DNA of 64,000 bases from Wolinella sp963540505. GTDB lineage: Bacteria; Campylobacterota; Campylobacteria; Campylobacterales; Helicobacteraceae. The notes under the pieces were generated by a model. The model searched no databases, had not been told where the DNA came from, and saw nothing but the letters and a program-made list of their open reading frames with translations. Location: positions 62,001-126,000 of the forward strand of contig CAUTMV010000003.1 in the NCBI GenBank assembly GCA_963540505.1, given 5' to 3'. Positions 54,971 through 62,497 of this stretch are shown one piece after another. A program made the position numbers and the translations under genes. Numbering within the stretch: position 1 is the stretch's first letter; each line of letters begins with the position of its first letter.

Positions 54971-55855
54971 TTAAAAGTTGAGATGTGTTAAAGATTTAAT
55001 AAACCCTCGAACCTCCCTCTCTTCTTTAAAATCCAAAATAATTTTCGACCCCTTTAAAGTTGCATTCAACCCCATCTCCTTCATCAGCGCAACAAGCTCA
55101 TGAAGCGAAGCACTATTATCATGCTCGGTTCTCTTTGTCCTAGAGACGCTGTTTTTTTGCGGCGTATCCTCTTTGAGATTCTTAATCAACGCCTCCGTCT
55201 CACGCACACTCAGCCGCTGCCCGATAATCGAATCAAGAGCAACTTTCTGCTCTTTTGGCTCAAGCGCAACCAAAACCTTCGCATGCCCTTGTGTAATCTT
55301 CCCCTCAAGAAGCTGCGCTTGCACCTCATCACATAGGCTCAAAAGCCGCAATGTATTGGTAATCTGAGCGCGAGACTTGGAGATTCTCTTGGCTAGCTCC
55401 TCGTGGGTAATCCCATAATCCTCGAGAAGTTCTTTGTAGCTTTGTGCAAGATCGATGGGATTTAAATCCTCTCGCTGAATATTCTCAATCAACGCCACTT
55501 CTCGAAGCTTTGCGACCTCAATATCCGCGATGATTGCTTTAATGAGTGTCAATCCCGCCAGCTTAGAAGCACGCAATCTCCGCTCCCCGGCAATTAGCGA
55601 ATACCCTCCTTCATCATTGCTAAGGACGAGAATCGGTTGCAACAAACCATGCTCTTTAATGGAGTGCGCGAGCTCCTCAAGCGAGGCGGAATTGAAGTGC
55701 TTGCGCGGCTGAAAGGGATTTGGCTTAATCGCATCAATATCAAGCTCCACTACAAGCTCCGAGCTGCCACTCAGGTCATTCTCATACGCTCGCTCCACCT
55801 CGCCCAAAATCGCCCCAAGTCCGCGACCAAGTGCCACGCCCTTTTTCTTTGCCAC
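54971..55855 (-). CDS. parB: Chromosome partitioning protein ParB
   Basis: 294 residues, GTG start two bases after the parA stop. ParB box PNPFQPRKHF, GERRLRASKLAG arginine patch, helix-turn-helix ELAKRISKSRAQITNTLRLL, and a C-terminal dimer domain. Binds parS; no canonical parS palindrome was noticed in the window. Confidence 0.97.
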   Translation of the reverse strand: MAKKKGVALGRGLGAILGEVERAYENDLSGSSELVVELDIDAIKPNPFQPRKHFNSASLEELAHSIKEHGLLQPILVLSNDEGGYSLIAGERRLRASKLAGLTLIKAIIADIEVAKLREVALIENIQREDLNPIDLAQSYKELLEDYGITHEELAKRISKSRAQITNTLRLLSLCDEVQAQLLEGKITQGHAKVLVALEPKEQKVALDSIIGQRLSVRETEALIKNLKEDTPQKNSVSRTKRTEHDNSASLHELVALMKEMGLNATLKGSKIILDFKEEREVRGFIKSLTHLNF

Positions 55856-55857
55856 GA

Positions 55858-56646
55858 TTACGCCCCTTCCAAAATTGCTTTTGCAAGACTCTCATAGGCA
55901 ACATTCCCCGACGAGCGCACATCATGAAGAATAATCGGCTTGCCAAAACTCGGCGATTCCGCTAGTTTGACGCTACGAGGCACGACAATAAAAGAGGAGC
56001 TCTCGCGATCTTTTAAAAGATGCTTGCCGAAATGTTGCGTCAAATCGGCAAAAACCTGACGAGAGAGGTTGTTTTGCGCGCTAAACATCGTCGGGAGAAA
56101 TCCCCTAATCACGAGCTTTGGATTAATCGCTCGGCGAAGAAGCTTCATTGTATTAAGCAGCTGCACCACCCCCTCAAGCGCAAAATACTCACACTGAACG
56201 GGAATAATCACCGAATGCGCCGCCCCGAGTGCGTTTATGGTCAGGGGCCCGAGCGCAGGTGGGGAATCGATGATGATGTAGTCATATTGATGAACAACCT
56301 CTTCGATTTTATCGCGCAAGATGAGCTCTCTTCCGTTGCGCTTCTCATCGTAAAATTCCTTCTCGATTCCCACAAGACCGATGTTTGAGGGGGCGATGAA
56401 AAGCGTAGGAATTGCTGTTTTTTGCACAATCTGCGAGAGCCGACGCGCGCCGATCATTACGTGGTAGATGTTAGACTCAATCTCATCGCGACGAATCCCC
56501 AAGCTCGCCGTCGCATTGGCTTGCGGATCGGCATCAATGAGCAACACCTTCTTCTCCGCAGCAGCCAATGATGCCGCCAAATTCACCGCCGTGGTCGTTT
56601 TCCCCACCCCACCCTTTTGGTTCGCAATCGCTATAATCTCGCCCAT
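55858..56646 (-). CDS. parA: Chromosome partitioning ATPase ParA
   Basis: 262 residues from MGEIIAIANQKGGVGKTTTA; a 49-codon upstream extension lies within birA DNA and is discarded. Deviant Walker A KGGVGKTT, LLIDADPQ, IIIDSPP. Separates sister origins with ParB. Confidence 0.97.
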   Translation of the reverse strand: MGEIIAIANQKGGVGKTTTAVNLAASLAAAEKKVLLIDADPQANATASLGIRRDEIESNIYHVMIGARRLSQIVQKTAIPTLFIAPSNIGLVGIEKEFYDEKRNGRELILRDKIEEVVHQYDYIIIDSPPALGPLTINALGAAHSVIIPVQCEYFALEGVVQLLNTMKLLRRAINPKLVIRGFLPTMFSAQNNLSRQVFADLTQHFGKHLLKDRESSSFIVVPRSVKLAESPSFGKPIILHDVRSSGNVAYESLAKAILEGA

Positions 56647-56671
56647 ATCCAAATCCCCGCCGTTCCTAAAA

Positions 56672-57307
56672 TCATCTCGCGCTATAAATCTTCTCGCCGC
56701 GAAGCAAAAGCGCACCATCATCACATAAAAGAGCCTCCCCAGCGTGCACCCGCTCCCCTTTGTAATGAAAAACAAAGTCTGAACTAAGCTCAAATTCTAT
56801 CTTATATTTGTTGAAAGTTGGCTTCCATTCCCACGGTTGTTCAATCTCGCTCAAAAACTCCTCAATTACCCCATTCCACGATATTTCAGGCTCAAGAGCT
56901 CCATAAATCTCGCTCGGAGCGGTGAGATTTGCTCCGATTCCCACGACCAAAGCTTCGCCGATTTTAGAAGTGAGCACGCCTCCGAGCTTTTTATCCCCAA
57001 GATAGAGGTCATTAGGCCATTTGAGCCACACTTTTGAGCCGCGCCGCTCCAAAATTCGCTTAAAGTGATAGCCAAAATAGATGGATGCAGAAACAATCGG
57101 GAGGTCGCTAGGCAGGCTCTTTAGAGAGAGTGCAAAAGAGAAAGTGAGCGCACGATTCCTCCCCTCCCAGCGATTCCCGCGACTGCCGATTCCCGCACTT
57201 TGGTGTTTGGCAATAATCGCAAAAGGAGGCGCAATTCTCCCTGCGCGCACCTCATCGCAGAGCCATAATTGCGTGGAGGGCAGCTCCTCAACATAGCGTA
57301 TCTCCAC
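56672..57307 (-). CDS. birA: Biotin-protein ligase (short, no DNA-binding domain)
   Basis: 211 residues from GTG, seven bases after AGGAGG; an ATG 18 bases upstream lies inside fmt and lacks a site. Conserved SAGIGSRGNRWEG (biotinyl-AMP loop), WLKWPNDLYLGDKKLGG. Attaches biotin to carrier protein; the missing HTH means it is not a repressor. Confidence 0.93.
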   Translation of the reverse strand: MEIRYVEELPSTQLWLCDEVRAGRIAPPFAIIAKHQSAGIGSRGNRWEGRNRALTFSFALSLKSLPSDLPIVSASIYFGYHFKRILERRGSKVWLKWPNDLYLGDKKLGGVLTSKIGEALVVGIGANLTAPSEIYGALEPEISWNGVIEEFLSEIEQPWEWKPTFNKYKIEFELSSDFVFHYKGERVHAGEALLCDDGALLLRGEKIYSAR

Positions 57308-58205
57308 GCACGAGCCTCCTGCCATTGATGTAGCTCAGTGCGTCAATCTCCCTTTTGGATGGGGCTTGCACGCTGAAAATTTTCAAAATCCCCTGCGCAC
57401 AACCCACAACCACGCCATCGCTCTCAAACGCCAAAATCTCGCCCTCCCGATGAGTGCCCTCTTCGCTAATTAGCGTAATTTCGCGCAGTTTCACTCCGGA
57501 AGCGAGGTGGATTCCGGGCCAGCCCTTAAAAGCGCGGTAAAAATCATACACTCTGCCCGCATGGAGGAATCGCACCTCACCTTCGCATTTTTGGATCTTT
57601 TTGCAATAGGAGCTATCCGCCTCAATCTGAGGAATCGCGCGCAGGCTAGAAAATCGCCTCAAAGTTTTTACCCCTAACGCAGCCGCTTGCTTGGAGAGCT
57701 CCTCAAAAAGTCGCGCACTATCCCATGTTTTAGGCACTTTGATAAAGCTAAATGCAAGCACATCGCCACAATCCAGCCCCTCTTCCATAAGCATCGCGCT
57801 CACACCGCTAAACTCATCGCCCCGCCGCAGCGATTCCTGAATAGGACTCGCCCCGCGATAAAGCGGGAGAATCGAGGCGTGCAAATTGATACAAGGTGCG
57901 ATATCCAAAATAGCGCGCGGGAGGATTTTCCCATACGCCGCCACGAGGATAAAATTCGGCTCAAGCGCACGCCACTGCTGCTCCAAACGCGCCTCTTTCA
58001 GATTCTCGGGCTGAAATAATGGCACATGCGCAAGCCGCTTGAGTGCGAACTCCTTAACTGGCGGCACACTTAGCTCTTGTTTCCTCCCTGCGGGCTTATC
58101 GGGCTGTGAAACCACCCCGACTACCTCGATATCTTCACACGAGCAAAGTGCCTCCAAAATTACCCGCGCATACTCGGGTGTCCCCATAAACAGCACACGA
58201 ATCAC
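57288..58205 (-). CDS. fmt: Methionyl-tRNA formyltransferase
   Basis: 305 residues with GTPEYA, INLHASILPLYRGASPI and the SYCKKI tail region. GTG start overlaps the proB stop (GTGA). Formylates initiator Met-tRNA with 10-formyl-THF. Confidence 0.96.
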   Translation of the reverse strand: MIRVLFMGTPEYARVILEALCSCEDIEVVGVVSQPDKPAGRKQELSVPPVKEFALKRLAHVPLFQPENLKEARLEQQWRALEPNFILVAAYGKILPRAILDIAPCINLHASILPLYRGASPIQESLRRGDEFSGVSAMLMEEGLDCGDVLAFSFIKVPKTWDSARLFEELSKQAAALGVKTLRRFSSLRAIPQIEADSSYCKKIQKCEGEVRFLHAGRVYDFYRAFKGWPGIHLASGVKLREITLISEEGTHREGEILAFESDGVVVGCAQGILKIFSVQAPSKREIDALSYINGRRLVRGDTLC

Positions 58206-58987
58206 GCTCCATCTCCTGCAACAAATAGCGTGCCTCGTTCATGAATCCCCTCCAGCAAAAATCGACGCACATCGCTTAAGTCAAAGCCATTCGCCAGAAA
58301 CATCTTGCCTCCGCGCTTCATTAAAAAATCCGCCGCTTGGAGCTTCGTGACGATTCCGCCCGTAGCAAATGCGTGATTGGGCGAGGCGTGCGCCTCAAGC
58401 TCTTGCACGCTTAAAGTATGGACGACCTTATGCAGCCGCGCGTCGGAAAATTCCCTCGGGTTGCGGTCGTAATAACCATCAATATCGCTCAAAATAACCA
58501 GCATCTCCGCACCAAAATAGTGCGCCACGTGCGCCGAGAGGCGGTCATTATCGCCAAAAACCGCGAGCAGATCAAGCTCCTTGGTCGCCACCGCGTCGTT
58601 TTCATTGATGATAGGAAGCACGCGATTCTTCAGCAGGACTTCTACGGTGTTGCGGGCGTTTTCCGTGCGTTTGCGAGAATCAAAATCAAAAGCCGAGAGC
58701 AACATCTGCGCGGGCAAAATCCCATGAGGCGCGAGCTTCTCGCGGTAGAGATTCATAAGAAGCGGCTGTCCGATCGCCGCAAGTGCTTGGCGGTTTGGAA
58801 TTGTCTCTTTGGAGAGCCTAAGAGCCGTGTATCCCGTCGCGACCGCCGCTGAAGTAACCAAAATAACTTCATATTCACGCTCGCGCAGCTCGGCGATGAA
58901 CACACAAAGGGAATCAATGCGCTCAAACGCCATCTCCTGCCCTTCGCTCAGCAGCGCGCTTCCGACCTTTAGCACGAGTCGCTTCAC
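58202..58987 (-). CDS. proB: Glutamate 5-kinase
   Basis: 261 residues from GTG overlapping the obg stop (GTGA) behind GAGGGGG; the preceding 40 codons belong to obg DNA. KRLVLKVGSALLSEG, VTSAAVATGY, INENDAVAT and FGDNDRLSAHVA. First step of proline synthesis. It lacks the C-terminal PUA domain of many ProB, so it is a short form. Confidence 0.95.
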   Translation of the reverse strand: MKRLVLKVGSALLSEGQEMAFERIDSLCVFIAELREREYEVILVTSAAVATGYTALRLSKETIPNRQALAAIGQPLLMNLYREKLAPHGILPAQMLLSAFDFDSRKRTENARNTVEVLLKNRVLPIINENDAVATKELDLLAVFGDNDRLSAHVAHYFGAEMLVILSDIDGYYDRNPREFSDARLHKVVHTLSVQELEAHASPNHAFATGGIVTKLQAADFLMKRGGKMFLANGFDLSDVRRFLLEGIHERGTLFVAGDGA

Positions 58988-60168
58988 GCCCGCCCCCTCA
59001 AGCTCGCATAGAGCAGGTAGATAAGCGGCTGGATATTCGCGTGTGTAACCGATGAGATCGGGAGGATAAAGCGCGCACCAAAGACGGGCGATTCCTTGCT
59101 TGCACACGGCTGCTCCTCGCCTGCGTGATTGCTGTGGGCTTGATTCTTGTCCGCTTGATTCCTTAATGGTTGCGATTCTCTATTTTTCCACGAAGTGTCG
59201 CTGGAAATATACGCGGGAAGCCCATTTGTAAGGGGATATTTCGGACTTTCATTAGGAGCAACTCCCAGCGCTTGCAGGAATCGAGCAATTTTTTCTCCTG
59301 CCTCATGAACAGGGAGAGAATCGACCCTTGAGAGCGCGAGTGCAAAGGGTCTTAGGGCAAGCTCGGAGCTAAAACGCTCCAATTCGCTCCGCAAAATTTT
59401 AAGCTGTTCCAGAGGCTCGCGATGATTCGCCAAATCAATCACAAAAAGTAGCATTTTTGTCCGCTCAATGTGGCGCAAAAACTCTAACCCAAGCCCCCTA
59501 CCCTCGCTCGCTCCATCAATAATCCCCGGAATATCCGCCATCACAAAGGAGGAAAACTCATCGACATTTACCACGCCTAACGCAGGGATAAGCGTCGTGA
59601 ATTCATAATCCGCCACCAAAGGGCGCGCATTTGAGAGCGTGGAGATGAGCGTGGATTTCCCCACGTTAGGGAATCCGACCAACCCCACATCGGCAATGAG
59701 CTTGAGCTCCAGCCGCACATGACGCTCCTGCCCTGCGATTCCTTCTTGCGCATAGGTAGGACGCTGATTGACCGAGCTTTTGAAGTGAAAATTCCCTAGC
59801 CCCCCTTTACCCCCCTCCAAAAAGAGAATACGCTCGCCCCCTTTTTGCAAATCAAGCAGCAGCTCGCCGCTCTCATAATCAAAAACCTGCGTGCCGGGCG
59901 GAACGATGACGATCATATCTTCGCCACTTTTGCCACTCATACGCTTCCCCATACCCGGCTGCCCGTTTTTGGCATGGAAGTGCTTCGCGCCTTTAAATTT
60001 TGAAAGCGTATCGGTGTTGGTGTCCGCCTCAAAGTAGAGATTGCCTCCTTTGCCGCCATCACCGCCATCAGGACCGCCCTGGATCACATATTTTTCACGA
60101 CGAAACGAGACGGCTCCTGCGCCGCCTTTACCTGAAGCGACGTGAATATCGACCTTATCTACGAACAT
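58984..60168 (-). CDS. obg: Obg GTPase with unusual late insertion
   Basis: 394 residues. Obg fold (VASGKGGAGAVSFRREKYV, GG-rich repeats) then the G domain: G1 GFPNVGKST, G3 DIPGIIDGASEG, but G4 reads SRVD instead of NKxD, and G5-like SSVT. Between G4 and G5 there are about 95 residues, including the low-complexity segment NQADKNQAHSNHAGEEQ, where 35-40 are usual. No C-terminal OCT domain. Ribosome-assembly/stress GTPase. Confidence 0.95.
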   Translation of the reverse strand: MFVDKVDIHVASGKGGAGAVSFRREKYVIQGGPDGGDGGKGGNLYFEADTNTDTLSKFKGAKHFHAKNGQPGMGKRMSGKSGEDMIVIVPPGTQVFDYESGELLLDLQKGGERILFLEGGKGGLGNFHFKSSVNQRPTYAQEGIAGQERHVRLELKLIADVGLVGFPNVGKSTLISTLSNARPLVADYEFTTLIPALGVVNVDEFSSFVMADIPGIIDGASEGRGLGLEFLRHIERTKMLLFVIDLANHREPLEQLKILRSELERFSSELALRPFALALSRVDSLPVHEAGEKIARFLQALGVAPNESPKYPLTNGLPAYISSDTSWKNRESQPLRNQADKNQAHSNHAGEEQPCASKESPVFGARFILPISSVTHANIQPLIYLLYASLRGRA

Positions 60169-60314
60169 CTACACAATACCTTTTGCATTTTTAGACGCGC
60201 TCCTTAGCCAAAAGCTCGGGTCACTTTGGGAAGTTTAGGGGAGATTTTATCTTATCTTGGAAGGCAAAAGGTAAGATTCCCGCGCCAAAACAGCGAGGAA
60301 TCCACCAAAGAAGC
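60169..60314. other. Short intergenic gap obg-rpmA
   Basis: 146 bp with GATTCCC near 60272 and nothing else notable. No terminator seen. Confidence 0.5.
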
Positions 60315-60572
60315 TTAAGAGGCGGGGTAAATGGAAACTTTTTTGCGATCCTTATCTTTGCGCTCAAATTTTACCACGCCATCAATAAGCGCAAAAATCG
60401 TATGATCCGTGCCGATTCCCACATTATTGCCGGGGTGAATCTTTGTCCCTCGCTGACGAATAATAATATTACCCGCTCGGACAAACTCGCCGCCAAATTT
60501 CTTCACTCCTAAGCGTCGCCCCGCGGAATCGCGGTTATTCTGGGTGCTACCTTGACCTTTTTTGTGTGCCAT
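60315..60572 (-). CDS. rpmA: 50S ribosomal protein L27
   Basis: 85 residues, MAHKKGQGSTQNNRDSAGRR start, with GGEFVRAGNIIIRQRGTKIHPG. Standard L27 without an N-terminal cleaved extension. Confidence 0.98.
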   Translation of the reverse strand: MAHKKGQGSTQNNRDSAGRRLGVKKFGGEFVRAGNIIIRQRGTKIHPGNNVGIGTDHTIFALIDGVVKFERKDKDRKKVSIYPAS

Positions 60573-60581
60573 CTCTTCTCC

Positions 60582-60893
60582 TTATGCAGCAATCTTCACG
60601 ATTCTCACGCGGGTAAAATCCCGTCGAAAGCCTCGCTTGGTTTTGCTATCTTTTCGTCGTCGTTTCTTAAACGTAACTACCTTCTTCGCCCTACCTTCAT
60701 TGATGACTTCCGCTTCGACCTTGGCGTCCTTTATCAGAGGATTCCCAAGAGTTAGCTCGTCATCTTTGCAGATCGCCAGAACTTCAGAGAGTTCCACTTT
60801 TGACTTCGGCTCAAGGCTCATTTTATCAAGAAGGATAATATCGCCCTCTTGCACCTTGTATTGCTTGCCTCCATTCTTCACAATCGCATACAT
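60582..60893 (-). CDS. rplU: 50S ribosomal protein L21
   Basis: 103 residues, MYAIVKNGGKQYKVQEGD start and KKRRRKDSKTKRGFRRDFT tail. Nine bases before rpmA; the usual rplU-rpmA pair. Confidence 0.98.
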   Translation of the reverse strand: MYAIVKNGGKQYKVQEGDIILLDKMSLEPKSKVELSEVLAICKDDELTLGNPLIKDAKVEAEVINEGRAKKVVTFKKRRRKDSKTKRGFRRDFTRVRIVKIAA

Positions 60894-60992
60894 CGCTATT
60901 CCTCGTAAAATATTTTGGAATTTGACCTCAAAATCGCACGCTCAAAACTTCGCGCAGAGATTAAAAGAGCGCGAATTTTACATAAGTCAATG

Positions 60993-61370
60993 TTAAGTTC
61001 TCTTTAAAGCGATACATTCAATCTCAACAAGCGCATTTTTGGGGAGTGTCCGAACTGCCACTGTGCTCCGTGCGGGTTTATGATCCCCAAAAAATTCCGC
61101 ATACACCTCATTCATCTCGCTAAAATCCTCCATATTTGCAAGGAAAACGGTCGTTTTTAGCACATTTGCAAGCGCGCTTCCCTGCGCGTGCAAAATATTT
61201 TGAAGGTTATTTAGCACCTGCCTTGTCTGCACCTTAATATCTCCCTCTATCATCGCTCCTTTGGGTGTGAGCGCGATCTGTCCCGAGGTAAAAATTAGCC
61301 CCCCTGCCACCACGGCTTGCGAATAAGGACCGATCGCCGCTGGGGCATCTAGTGTCATAACCATTTCCAT
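60993..61370 (-). CDS. ridA: RidA enamine/imine deaminase
   Basis: 125 residues with PAAIGPYSQAV, SGQIAL, LVEIECIAL and the conserved Arg in RSTVAVRTLP. Clears reactive 2-aminoacrylate. AAAGGATTTTATT precedes ATG. Confidence 0.95.
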   Translation of the reverse strand: MEMVMTLDAPAAIGPYSQAVVAGGLIFTSGQIALTPKGAMIEGDIKVQTRQVLNNLQNILHAQGSALANVLKTTVFLANMEDFSEMNEVYAEFFGDHKPARSTVAVRTLPKNALVEIECIALKRT

Positions 61371-61492
61371 AATAAAATCCTTTGCAACCTCAAGAAATCA
61401 GGGGGTAATGTTACATCAAATTCGCCCACGATTCCCAGGTAGTGTATAATCCACCTCAAAATAAGTGAAAATCCCAAGACAAAGGAAAAATC

Positions 61493-61831
61493 ATGAAAAA
61501 ATTCCTCACTTTCTCTTTAGCGATATTCGCGCTCGCCTATGCGGACAACCTCATCGACATGCCCAGAGTAGAGTCTGAAGCAGACGCTTTTGAGGGTAAC
61601 CTCAAGCGGCTTACAGAGCAAAATCCACCCAACACCGCATATTACATCAATGCGCGCACGGGCGAGGTCTTTTCCGTCGCAACCACCCCGACCAAACTTA
61701 AAGCGCACGAGCTTCCCAAAAAAGTGCGTTCGCTAGGGACGATTCTCGCTCCTATGCCTGCGTCTAATCCATGCCGTCCCTCTAAAATTCCCTACGAAAT
61801 GCAAGAAGAGCGCATTGAGTTGCTTCCTTGA
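61493..61831 (+). CDS. Small exported hypothetical protein
   Basis: 112 residues, AAAGGAAAAATC before ATG, signal peptide MKKFLTFSLAIFALAYA. The mature 95-residue part contains YYINARTGEVFSVAT and a proline-rich tail. I do not recognise a family. Monocistronic, convergent with the HU gene. Confidence 0.8.
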   Translation: MKKFLTFSLAIFALAYADNLIDMPRVESEADAFEGNLKRLTEQNPPNTAYYINARTGEVFSVATTPTKLKAHELPKKVRSLGTILAPMPASNPCRPSKIPYEMQEERIELLP

Positions 61832-61885
61832 AAGAGTGTCCGATTCCCATCAAACAGTGGGAAATCGTGGCATATGCAAGTGTAT

Positions 61886-62161
61886 TTAGTCTGGGAGTGT
61901 CTCTTTTAGTCGCTCATCTGCCCTAAATCTCACGGAGCGCGAGGCATCAAGATGGACAAATTTATCCGTCCCCGGGATTTTAATCTTGCGAGCACGACGC
62001 TCATAGGCACTAAACTCGCCAAATCCCGCAAAATGGACACTCTCTCCTTGGGAGAGTTGCTCGGATAAAAGCTCAAACATCGCATCAAGCATACGTTCAC
62101 AATCTTGCTCGAGGATCCCCGACCTAAGCGCAAGAGCCTCGATAAACTCGCCTTTTTTCAT
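61886..62161 (-). CDS. hup: HU-family DNA-binding protein
   Basis: 91 residues from MKKGEFIEALALRSG; a 33-codon upstream extension lacks a site. FAGFGEFSAYERRARKIKIPGT and SVRFRADERLK place it in the HU/IHF fold. Arm sequence diverges from classic GRNPQTG (here GTDKFVH), so DNA preference may differ. AAGGA lies ten bases before ATG. Confidence 0.9.
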   Translation of the reverse strand: MKKGEFIEALALRSGILEQDCERMLDAMFELLSEQLSQGESVHFAGFGEFSAYERRARKIKIPGTDKFVHLDASRSVRFRADERLKETLPD

Positions 62162-62261
62162 TGTTACATTTTCCTTGTGATTGATCCTGCAAAAGCCCCC
62201 GATTCTACCCATTTTTACCTTACGGACAAGGAAATACCAAGGGAAAATTACAGGAATCACA

Positions 62262-62497
62262 CTGTGATTTTGCCCGCGATTCCCGCTTTTACTTCAGATT
62301 CCCGCAACTTCTAAACTTCCATACCTGCGATTCCTTAGTTTGTGGATTTTACGCGCTCGATTCCTGCACGGATATGTTATCTCAAAGTAAAGTAGGCTAG
62401 GATTCTTCCGATATTATATTCACAAAAGGGAATTACTTTTGCTTGTAATTCCCTATCAAATTCTCTAATTTCAGGGAATCCCAATAAGGAAATATCC
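62262..62497. other. Promoter region of flgL with motif cluster
   Basis: Contains two GATTCCCGC motifs near 62278 and 62296, further GATTCC variants, and the sigma28 promoter at 62388-62414. No gene. Confidence 0.6.
62388..62414 (+). promoter_or_regulatory. Sigma28 (FliA) promoter of flgL
   Basis: TAAA (62388-62391), 15 bases, TCCGATAT (62407-62414), matching TAAA-N15-GCCGATAA, about 84 bases before the flgL start. Confidence 0.85.
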
